Below, piece by piece: positions 44,838 through 56,328 of a stretch of DNA of 64,000 nucleotides. A program made the position numbers and the translations under genes. The notes beneath the pieces are model-generated. The model was not told the origin of the DNA and did no database searches. It saw only the letters and a program-made list of their open reading frames with translations. The stretch is taken from assembly GCA_021234155.1 (NCBI GenBank), contig JAJEKV010000030.1, positions 15,428,003 through 15,492,002 on the forward strand. The letters are read 5' to 3'. The first letter of the stretch is position 1, and each line of letters begins with the position of its first letter. Source of the stretch: Isoetes taiwanensis (Eukaryota > Streptophyta > Lycopodiopsida > Isoetales > Isoetaceae).

Positions 44838-46596
44838 CTGTTACCTGCACCAACATTACAAAAAACAAGCATCAGAATGGTTGTCTTGTACATGGTAGCA
44901 GGTGTCATGGGATCCTTTAGGGTCATCCCCCTTCACACTGCTTGTGATCCTACTAAATAGCAAAGAATTCACAATACATCCATTAGCAATTAATAAACAG
45001 ATGTAACTAATGGATTCTTAGAGACAAATGCTTTATAAACATATGTCGACTTTCCCTGAGACATTATCGCCTACCATTTGCTGTTGTAAGGAAATCGATT
45101 CTGCTACAGACTGGTTAGAGCAGAACATATTTCAATGTATATCATTGTCTAGATAACAAACACCATCTAGAAACCCAGCCCTTTACCGTGCGCCATGCAG
45201 CACCCAGTTAATTAGAATCCATAAGGAAAATTTGCTACAAGAGTGACTATCAGCTCGTCCAACAGTAGAAGGTATTTCCAAATGCCAAATACATTTCTCA
45301 ACCTATGTAAAATACTAGAACATATCCAATACTAGCTATAGATGGCAAACTGAAAGGCAACACGTTCATCCCAAATAGCATGACATTTGCATCTCATGGA
45401 TTCCTGAATGTTATGGTCTACACAAACCTAATGGTAAGGAGAAATTATGAGCATGCTTATGTATCACAGTATCTGCACTATGTGCCACAGCCATTTTGAT
45501 CACAAAAACAACAAAGCTGATGTTCTATTGGTGCAATAATGACCAGATCAGCATAACAACTCTATAACTAGCAATTATCCACAGAGCGGTAAGGTGCAAA
45601 ATCATTAAAACTTAGTGAAAGATTCTGAAAAAGCTATTGTCATGTAATTATTGCTAGACCTGTTTACACAGATCAGATCTGTTTACTCAGATCAGATAAC
45701 TACCCAGATTATCCAGATTAACATAATAGACATCGCCAAGGCTTAGATTATAATTCAGATTAGTAGTTTAATAGCAACAAATTGCAAGCAGCTTATAGTG
45801 TTATTAGATCAACATGCACTTACTGTGAAAATATTAGTAGATTTGACCAGATAAAGAGCAAAGAAGCTAAATCATAATTCCAAACCTGATTAGAGCGAGT
45901 GTTGCCCAATGTAATGCCGCTGGATCATCCAAAGTTGCTAATGCATTGTCCATTGTTGGAATTGAGAATAATATCACTCTGACCATGAGCAGAAGCCACA
46001 GATATGATCTATTCATTTGCCTTGAACTGAAGCCACATACATGATTTGCTCATTCTTTCACCCCTAAAATCATCCTCTGGAAATCGCTAACATACACCAT
46101 GTGTTGACACCATGCAATCGGATGCCAGATGCATGGGCTCTATCTGGCATGTGCTCTATTTAGTGTACAAAGGAGAACCCTAAAATACAGATATGCATCA
46201 AATCGGCTATCCCTGCTTCCTCTGAACAGATGATTCAAGCCGTCAGCTGCCGTCCTAGCCGCCCCTGAAACCGCGATCATACCAGCCTTTTGCCCTAAAG
46301 CGTCTACTGTATTATTTCCACAGGGGTAATTTTTTCTAAGTTAATGACCAAATTTAATAAAACCAACATTATATTTCCATTTCCAACGTGCACCAAGTGC
46401 CAAATGCTAGCCATGCATTTAGAAAATCGATCTAAAAGCCTTCACTTAACAAGGTAAACCCCATATTGTTGGGGCCACTATAAGCCATTGGCATGCCAAG
46501 TGGATCATATAGCATATGGTTTGCTCAAGCATACAGGCTGATAAGAAACTTAGGCCTTGAAAGCCTTCTGTAAATATGACAAGAGACAAATATAAT

Positions 46597-49575
46597 CAGC
46601 CAGGATAGCGGAATGAGTGCAATGGTTACAGCATTGGCTAGGGTAAAACAGTTTGCGAAAGAATGGGGGCGGCAAAAGGCTTTGGCTCAGCGTCGCAGGT
46701 TGGATGCCTTATATGCGGAACTGGAGTCTCTTAGAGGGCGGGTCTCTGATGGCTTGCGTGAGCAGCAGGTGCTTCATCAGATCGAGGTTGAGGAGGAGGC
46801 CAAGGTGTCATGAGGCCGGGGTCAAAGCAGGTTTGGCGTGGGCTGAAGATCGACACTTGCTCTAAAGTCTTTTTTCCGAAAGCAGCCCGCCGGAAGAAGT
46901 ATCACGGCAGACCATGGCGGACATAGTTACACCCGGGGAGTGTTGTTGCAGCAACCCGGATGCTATCAAGGCCTTTGTAGCGGCGACTATGAAACATTTT
47001 GCAAGGAGAGCCCGCTTCCCTCACGAGTGTTTTTCAAGAGCTGGTCTTTGGCCAAGGTATCGCCAAGAATCTCGACCCTTCAAAGGCAGAGCTTAGAGGA
47101 GCCGTTGACAGGGCAGGAGTTGGGGATGCATGCCCTTTGTTGGCTCGGAATAAGTGTCTGGATTAGATGGAATACCCGGTGGAGTTTTTTTGAAATCTTG
47201 GGAATGGGTGGGGGCTCCGGTGGTGCGGTGTATGTGGATCTTTTGGGGAATAACTCGATGCATCCTCTGCTGAATACAGGTTGTATTTCACTTATACCCA
47301 AATGTAAGTATCCTGACGGAGGCCTATTACTCCTGTTGTCTGTAGTGTATAAAATCATTGCTAAGGCTTTGGCTGAGAGGCTTAAGCCAGTACTAGTTCA
47401 CGCCATTAGTGCAGGAAGCGATGCGGTTTTATACCACAGTGGAACATTCTTCATAATGTGGGCTGGCGCTTTTGAAGGAGTGCATTGGGCTCGTAGGATG
47501 AGGCAGCCCCTTGTTTTTCTTAAGTTGGATTTTGCCAAGGCTTATGACAGTGTTAGCTGGCAATTCTTGGCAGATATGATGCAGGCCTTTGGGTGCGGAC
47601 CTAATTTCAGGGAAACGGTTATGAAGCTGCGTGTTCCGCTAGGGCGGCAGTGTGGTGTCGGTGAGACCTCTTCAATCTTCTCGTGGGCGAGGCATTAGGC
47701 AGGGATGTCCGTTGGCCCCCTTCCTGTTCACTATAGTGGCAGAAGCTCTCTCGCAGCTTTTTCAGGTGGCAGTTGTTGACAATGTGGTGCAAGGTCTCCG
47801 CATGGATGATGGGTCGCAACAGGTTTGCAATCAATTTGCGGATGATACATTCCTCTTTCTTCATGCAGATGAGTCCAATCTCCAGGCAGCCAAGAATATT
47901 TTGGATGCCTTTTCTTTTAGCTTCCGGGGTGCTTGCTTGGCGGGAAGTGCTTTCGGCCATGTGGGTGCTGGAGGAACCTCCTCCTGCGTGGTTGAGTCGG
48001 TTTCCACGGGCTCTTACGCCGCCACACGGTACCGCCAAAACTGTTAGGCATACCATTTGGCTTGGACATTAATGCTAGGGCAATTTGGTAGGAGACATTA
48101 CGAGAATCTTAAGCGACATCTCGAGGCTGGTGGGAGGAAGTAAACTCACCATGGCTGGTAGGGTTACGGTAGCCAAGTCGGTGCTTTCTAAAGACACTCA
48201 TGTTTGTGACCTCCTGGCGTGCTTAAAGAAAGTGTGGTTAAGGAGTTGGATGACACCATTCGCAATTTTGTTTGGGGAGGAAATGAGGAGGGGGCTACAG
48301 TGAAGGTCGCATGGTGGAAGTGTGTGCGTCCCAGAAAGGCGGGGGGCTTAGGTATGCTTGATGTGTCATTGCACCACGAAGGTTACGGTGTCGAAATTCA
48401 TCTGGCGGTTGTTGCGGGAGCAACAATCCCGAGGATTAGCTCTGTTAGCACGGATCGCTAAGCCACTCTATTGTGTTTAGGAAGCCCAGCAATTCGGCTC
48501 GATTTGCCGTGGGCTCTGTTTGAGGATTTGCGGCCATTCCCTCATGCTTAGCCTTTTCTCAAAAGGTCTCCTCAAGGCACGGAAGGTGGTCAAGGTTCTC
48601 TTTTCATTGGACCCTAGCAGGGTGTATGGTAGCCTCATCGCCCTTTCTTTGGGTACCCTTGGATTACGCATCTCCCTTGGCCTCTTCCCTACACCCGGTA
48701 TTTTCGGCCTTAGATGGATTGCTGGGGGTAACATCCATCCGTGGCCCGGTATTGGGAGGGTCATCTGGCGCCCGTGGGAGTTTTTAGGGATCGATTTGGC
48801 CTTGGCTGGGACATTCGGACGTGGGCGAGTGCGAATGCTATTCCATTCGGTTGTCTTCTCAAGTCAATCAGCGTTTGGAAGTCGCATAGTGGACTTGATG
48901 CATCTCGGTTTGTAGCATCGGCTTATGGGCTTCTAAGCGGCGGGGACACATTACGCCCGGATAAGTGGTCACTTAAGCTTCCGAGGGAGTAAGTGGCCCG
49001 CTATGTGGAAGTGGGCGTGGAATACATTGCCTCCTCCTAAAATTCGTACCCTTTTATGGCGGATCTTGCCGCAGTAGCCTCGGGGTGAATGTCAGAATTA
49101 CGCAGGTTCAAGCCTCGGTGCGGAAACATGTCCTCTATGTGGGGGCGTAGAGACCATTGAGCACCTTTGCTTTGTCCTATGCCGGGAGGTAGGGGCAGCT
49201 TGGTCACGGGTGAGAGCCCTCTTTGGGTCTTCACCGTGCGGTCGAAGCTTCTCATGGGAGTCTTTCCTAGCGGTTGGTCGTGGCCAAGCCAGCGTTCCAT
49301 TTATGCGAGCTTGGCTTACGTGGTTGATTTGGAAAGGCGGAGGCGAAGGTCTTTGAATGCAAAGTGCTTAGCCCTTTTCGGTTGGTTCCGATCTTGAGGC
49401 ATAAGTTGTGGCAGGCTTACCAAGTCTCAAGCTTGTCTGGCACAGTTAAGCGGGAAATTTGGTCGACATTCTTACAGATTGTGAATCATGATGGGCACTT
49501 CATTTTTTAGCACCACACTTATCATTGTACTTGATCACATTCTAGTGGTTTAATATATTCCTATATTCTTCAAAA

Positions 49576-49614
<39 letters not shown>
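46597..49614 (+). mobile_element. 5'-truncated L1-type LINE inside array unit A2a
   Basis: Starts abruptly within A2a and ends in an A-run (49572-49584) continued by a (TA)n tract. TATAAT at 46591-46596 and 49615-49620 is the likely target duplication, but its edge is blurred by the TA repeat. Unit A1a has the same site without the insert. RT landmarks: TGCISLIPKC, KLDFAKAYDSVSW, RGIRQGCPLAPFLF and QFADDTFLF. Then comes a zf-RVT-like end (WWKCVRPRKAGGLGM). Frames are heavily broken. It is a different family from the LINE at 30.4-38.4 kb. Confidence 0.88.

Positions 49615-49618
<4 letters not shown>
49584..49618. repeat. (TA)n microsatellite at the LINE 3' end
   Basis: About 17 TA units directly after the LINE A-run, probably grown from the tail/target junction. 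Confidence 0.9.
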
Positions 49619-49623
<5 letters not shown>

Positions 49624-51948
49624 CCTTTGAAGAAATAAAAGAATTAAGGGACTTGGACCATTTAAAGTGTTGCCCCATATAGGTCAACAAGTTGTGCAGT
49701 GCCTATGCTACTCATATTTGCTTTGTATTATAGCATTTATGCCAACAATCCAAATACCTAAAAAAAAAAAAAAAAAACCCGGCCTGAACTAGCAAACGCT
49801 AGACCAGCATCTGCCTCGGTCAATCCCTTGGCAGTATTATCATCCTAATATCTAAACTGGGCAAGCCAGTCTAGACTAGTACCTCTTTTCCCAAAGCCTA
49901 AATAATTTGAAGACCATTATTTATTCACTAGAATCATTATAAAATAGAAGTAATTAATCTGCTACAATATTCAATTCGAATTATGTGCAGTTACATAGAC
50001 TATAAACTCTATGTACCATAGTTTGAACATTATGCCCAGAACTTGGCATGGATACACTTGAGCCAAAAGGATCTTACCATGTGTATCAGTAATCTAAAAT
50101 AGTTGTCTTACTAAATCACTTTGAATCGTAGATCGTCAATATTAAGCCCATATTCCAATGGACAGACAGCTCCAAACCAATGTCCATGTCTTTTTTCGAT
50201 ATTCCACATCCTTCAAGCTAAAGCCAACTCTAACAGCAAAATAAACACAATCGGAGGAGAGAACCCGTACCTGCAGCCAATCAATACACAATTAGCATGA
50301 TAATGGTAATTGTGCAAAAACAAAAGGTACATTGGGTCTCTCAGTTTATCACTGATCACCAATTGTATCCTTTTGCCCTGAGGTGAACATTAACAAGAAT
50401 GGAAACTGGAATATCAACGTTTTTAGTATTATAAATTTCCAAATTAATCTCGAGTTTTGTATCATAATGTATAAGATTTTAGACATTTAGCTCTTCCCAA
50501 ATCAACCTCAAAAGATTAAATTATCCACCTTTAAGTCTTAAAATCTCAGCACATATCAACAAATAGTCCATCTAGCATTATATAGAATTATTCCAGAAGC
50601 ATTTTTCACTTTAAAAGCCTCGGTAGCATAAGGAATGATATGGAAAGATGTATCCAAAAAGTCAGTAAGCATAAGCTTTAGAATCTTATATTCTTGGCTG
50701 TTATAGAACCCTATAATCTAGGCTTAAACATAAGGTCTAAAAATCTTATGGTCTTGTAAACCCATATATGCCAGCAATTATCATTGCAATTTGAATGCCA
50801 CAGAAGCATAAATATCAATTTCTCATATGTGGTTGCTTTTAAACAAATAGTCACATGTAACATAAACATATGAGACAAAAAAATCACTATAGTAATATCT
50901 AGAAATAATGAAGAACCTGGTATTTTGAAGTCACATATGCTATCCCAATGGCGCAGCGGTTTGTATAGGAACATATCCATACTACTATGGAACTTCAGAC
51001 ATAGCTACTGCTTTTGTACAGCCATCTAGCCCCGTGTGGCATGACATCACCATAGGATGATGGCATCTTGGTCTTCATATGAGAACCATAAATCGTGATT
51101 CAAAAGCACCCTTTATTTATGTTGTTATGCTCAACAACTACTAAGATCAAAATACCCATCCGCACTATTATTACGCACTCACATCCTTGCATTCTATCGA
51201 TTTTATGACATTGCCATGAATGCCAAAGCTAACAGCATGTAAGTATCACTTGTATCATTCTGTAGCATAAGGTATATAACTGATATATGTTCCTTCATAT
51301 GCCATAATCTAAGCGAGAACTTGTATGCTTGTTTCAGCGAAGCCCATGCAACCACTTATACATGCAACCACTTATACAAGCGATTTTCTTTTTATCTTTG
51401 TGTCGATAAGCCCTTTGTGTGGCCATTTTAGCGCCGGTATTCTTTGAGCAAAAGCCCCAAATGTAACCCGGACAACAAACCCGGCAATTCTTTTGCCTGA
51501 TTTATGTTTGAATAGATTCGAAATGAAATACATAGGCCTACTGTTTTTCGGCCAAGGCTAGTGAACTCAAATGTCCATGCTTCCAAAAGGTCCCGCTTGT
51601 CGTGAATTTTTCAAGCTATGCACAAAGATTCTAACAAATCCGACATTCTTTTTTTTCTATGACTTTTTCTGTTCCGTCCATATTTTTCTCTGCTATCAGA
51701 TCTCCAAGTAGCCTTTGTAGGCGAGGACATAAGGCAAAAGCCGGAAATACTTAATCGGCCAAGACCCAAATGACTTGACCATAACATTTATTTGGCGCCA
51801 AGGCCTGGAGACATTTATCAGAACCCCTTTAAAAATATACCATCTATGCTTATAAGATGGAGCTCAAAAATATCATATAATACTTAGCCCACTAGCATGT
51901 GGCATTTGATGACGTATTCAAAAGATCCCTTGCAAGAGAGCGACATAC

Positions 51949-51998
51949 CTTAGAGTTTACTTCATAAAGCAAATGAGCACTTCGGCTAGCTCCATAAT
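51949..51998 (-). other. Candidate short exon in B1a (copies at 55233-55282 and 58507-58556)
   Basis: 50 bp between acceptor AACCATAG| and donor |GTATGTCG; reads YGASRSAHLLYEVNSK. All three copies are identical over the exon. Confidence 0.3.
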
Positions 51999-52601
51999 CT
52001 ATGGTTAAAGTGGCATGCAAGCATATTTGCATGTTGACCACCATATGTCTAGCATGGTTTTAAGCCACATGCATGCATAAAATTCAATAAAACTACTATG
52101 TGCCTTATCCTTATCAAATGAGAACTTAATAATCAAGTAGAACCCCTTGTAAACAGTATTAGAGATATCATTTATCCCCTTGTGCTCTAGTGTGGAGTTA
52201 ACTTTTCTTGGAAATGTGCACTTTTCCAATGTTAGGTAGTCCATAACTAGATCATTATTGCCTATTGAGGCAAAAAATCATACCATTCGTATCAAAATCA
52301 AGTTATTTACTGTCAAAAAATATCCCAGGATCCTTACTGACCTCAATTGTTCTAGTGTCATGAGTTCTAGTGTCATGAGAGACCTCTAGATCACTATTGA
52401 CTCTCCAAGCAACATTGCTTAATTGAAGCAAAATAGCTTAAATAAAAAAAACCCTACCACCTTCCGTAGAGTATAACATGACCCCCGTGATATATAAAAG
52501 CGTAATTATAGGGATGGCAAGACCCCACCATTACAAGCATGAATGCCATACCCTATAGCTATTTAGCCTATATATAGAATGTAATTAATGCAAATACATA
52601 C

Positions 52602-52708
52602 CCTTTCATTACTGCAATATGTACTTGTAGTAGGAACTTCCTCTTTGCATCAGCCAATTTAACACTGAACATTGCCCTTTCATCATGCATAAGCATACAA
52701 ATAGTATC
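52602..52708 (-). other. Candidate exon in B1b (copy at 55886-55992)
   Basis: 107 bp open between acceptor ATATTAG| and donor |GTATGTATT; reads DTICMLMHDERAMFSVKLAD... Ends in phase 2. Both copies are open, but as recent duplicates they are not independent evidence. Confidence 0.35.
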
Positions 52709-53045
52709 CTAATATCCTTGTATTAAGGATTTTAGCCAAGTGGCATAATATAGCAATTGCCATATGTGTAATAATGACATCGCGCCATTAATGCACGTTA
52801 GTTCTTGATGAATTATTATTCATTACCGGGGTACCCCTGAATAGAATACCTTGGCATAAGCAACATAGCATAGCCTCATATGCAACCCGCACATAAATAA
52901 CCATGTAGCTTAGTCTATTTAAACAAAAGACCAAATAATAAATGCAAAGGAAAGCTCCCAAAAGTGTTTAATCTTCAAAATCACCTAGAGCAAAGGGAGA
53001 GAGGCATCACGGGTGTCCCTAGTGAAATGAAGTTTCTAAAAAAAA

Positions 53046-56000
53046 CCCGGCCTGAACTAGCAAACGCTAGACCAGCATCTGCCTCGGTCAATCCCTTGGC
53101 AGTATTATCATCCTAATATCTAAACTGGGCAAGCCAGTCTAGACTAGTACCTCTTTTCCCAAAGCCTAAATAATTTGAAGACCATTATTTATTCACTAGA
53201 ATCATTATAAAATAGAAGTAATTAATCTGCTACAATATTCAATTCGAATTATGTGCAGCTACATAGACTATAAACTCTATGTACCATAGTTTGAACATTA
53301 TGCCCAGAACTTGGCATGGATACACTTGAGCCAAAAGGATCTTACCATGTGTATCAGTAATCTAAAATAGTTGTCTTACTAAATCACTTTGAATACGTAG
53401 ATCGTCAATATTGCAGCCCATATTCCAATGGACAGACAGCTCCAAACCAATGTCCATGTCTTTTTTCGATATTCCACATCCTTCAAGCTAAAGCCAACTC
53501 TAACAGCAAAATAAACACAATCGGAGGAGAGAACCCGTACCTGCAGCCAATCAATACACAATTAGCATGATAATGGTAATTGTGCAAGGGCCAAAAGGTA
53601 CATTGGGTCTCTCAGTTTATCACTGATCACCAATTGTATCCTTTTGCCCTGAGGTGAACATTAACAAGAATGGAAACTGGAATATCAACGTTTTTAGTAT
53701 TATAAATTTCCAAATTAATCTCGAGTTTTGTATCATAATGTATAAGATTTTAGACATTTAGCTCTTCCCAAATCAACCTCAAAAGATTAAATTATCCACC
53801 TTTAAGTCTTAAAATCTCAGCACATATCAACAAATAGTCCATCTAGCATTATATAGAATTATTCCAGAAGCATTTTTCACTTTAAAAGCCTCGGTAGCAT
53901 AAGGAATGATATGGAAAGATGTATCCAAAAAGTCAGTAAGCATAAGCTTTAGAATCTTATATTCTTGGCTGTTATAGAACCCTATAATCTAGGCTTAAAC
54001 ATAAGGTCTAAAAATCTTATGGTCTTGTAAACCCATATATGCCAGCAATTATCATTGCAATTTGAATGCCACAGAAGCATAAATATCAATTTCTCATATG
54101 TGGTTGCTTTTAAACAAATAGTCACATGTAACATAAACATATGAGACAAAAAAATCACTATAGTAATATCTAGAAATAATGAAGAACCTGGTATTTTGAA
54201 GTCACATATGCTATCCCAATGACTGCAACAGTTTGTATAGGAACATATCCATACTACTATGGAACTTCGGACATAGCTCTTTGCTTTTATGTACGACCAT
54301 CTAGCCCAGGTGTGGCATGACATCACCATAGGATGATGGCATCTTGGTCTTCATATGAGAACCATAAATCATGATTCAAAAGCACCCTTTATTTATGTTG
54401 TTATGCTCAACAACTACTAAGATCAAAATACCCATCTGCACTATTATCTGCACTCACATCCTTGCATTACTGATTTTATGCCATTGCCATGAATGCCAAA
54501 GCTAACAGCATGTAAGTATCACTTGTATCATTCTGTAGCATAACGTATATAACTGATATATGTTCCTTCATATGCCATAATCTAAGCGAGAACTTGTATG
54601 CTTGTTTCAGCGAAGCCCATGCAACCACTTATACATGCAACCACTTATACAAACGATTTTCTTTTTTATCACTGTAATCTGATAAGCCCTTTGTGTGGCC
54701 ATTTTAGCTTCAAGATTCTTGAGCAAAAGCCCCAAATGTAACCAGACAACAAACCCAGCAATTCTTTGCACAGGTTTATGCGTGAATAGATTCGAAATGA
54801 AATACATAGGCCTACCTGTTTTCGGCCAAGGCTAGTGAACTCAAATGTCCATGCTTCCAAAAAGGTCCTGCTTGTCGTGAATTTTTCAAGCTATGCACAA
54901 AGATTCTAACAAAGATTCTAACAAATCCGACATTCTTTTTCTATGACTTTTCCTGTTCCGTCCATATTTTCTCTGCTATCAGATCTCCAAGTGGCAATCA
55001 GAGAGCGAGGACATAAGGCAAAAGCCAGAAATACTTAATCGGCCAAGACCCAGCGACTTCGACCATAACATTTATTTGGCGCCAAGGCCTGGAGACATTT
55101 ATCAGAACCCCTTTAAAAATATACCATCTATGCTTATAAGATGGAGCTCAAAAATATCATATAATACTTAGCCCACTAGCATGTGGCATTTGATGACGTA
55201 TTCAAAAGATCCCTTGCAAGAGAGCGACATACCTTAGAGTTTACTTCATAAAGCAAATGAGCACTTCGGCTAGCTCCATAATCTATGGTTAAAGTGGCAT
55301 GCAAGCATATTTGCATGTTGACCACCATATGTCTAGCATGGTTTTAAGCCACATGCATGCATAAAATTCAATAAAACTACTATGTGCCTTATCCTTATCA
55401 AATGAGAACTTAATAATCAAGTAGAACCCCTTGTAAACAGTATTAGAGATATCATTTATCCCCTTGTGCTCTAGTGTGGAGTTAACTTTTCTTGGAAATG
55501 TGCACTTTTCCAATGTTAGGTAGTCCATAACTAGATCATTATTGCCTATTGAGGCAAAAAATCATACCATTCGTATCAAAATCAAGTTATTTACTGTAAA
55601 AAAATATCCCAGGATCCTTACTGACCTCAATTGTTCTAGGGTCATGAGTTCTAGTGTCATGAGAGACCTCTAGATCACTATTGACTCTCCAAGCAACATT
55701 GCTTAATTGAAGCAAAATAGCTTAAATAAAAAAAACCCTACCACCTTCCGTAGAGTATAACATGACCCCTGTATATAAAAACTGTAATTATAGGGATGGC
55801 AAGACCCCACCATTACAGTGGGGGTAATGCCATACCCTATAGCTATTTAGCCTATATATAGAATGTAATTAATGCAAATACATACCCTTTCATTACTGCA
55901 ATATGTACTTGTAGTAGGAACTTCCTCTTTGCATCAGCCAATTTAACACTGGACATTGCCCTTTCATCATGCATAAGCATACAAATAGTATCCTAATATC

Positions 56001-56328
56001 CTTGTATTAAGGATTTTAGCCAAGTGGCATAATATAGCAATTGCCATATGTGTAATAATGACATCTGCCATTAATGCACGTTCGTTCTTGATGAATTATT
56101 ATTCATTACCAGGGTACCCTGAATAGAATACCTTGGCATAAGCAATCTGCATAGCCTCATATGCAACCTGCACATAAATAACCATGTAGCTTAGTCTATT
56201 TAAACAAAAAGACCAAATAATAAATGCAAATGAAAGCTCCCAAAAGTGTTTAATCTTCAAAATCACCTAGAGCAAAGGGAGAGAGGCATCACCAGCTGTC
56301 CCTAGTGAAATGAAGTTTCTAAAAAAAA
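53046..56328. repeat. Array unit B2
   Basis: 3283 bp, bounded by A-runs at 53038-53045 and 56321-56328. Candidate minus-strand exons at 55886-55992 and 55233-55282 match those of B1. Confidence 0.9.

Larger units (their letters stand above)
49778..53045. repeat. Array unit B1
   Basis: 3268 bp; near-identical to B2 (53046-56328). Differences from B2 and B3 are dense at CAG/CTG sites. Candidate exons on the minus strand: 52602-52708, 51949-51998, and one starting at acceptor 50270. Confidence 0.9.

Noticed and set aside
52005-52244. Minus-strand 79-codon frame repeated three times in the B units
   Set aside because: Identical only because the units are recent duplicates. No splice logic or domain supports it.
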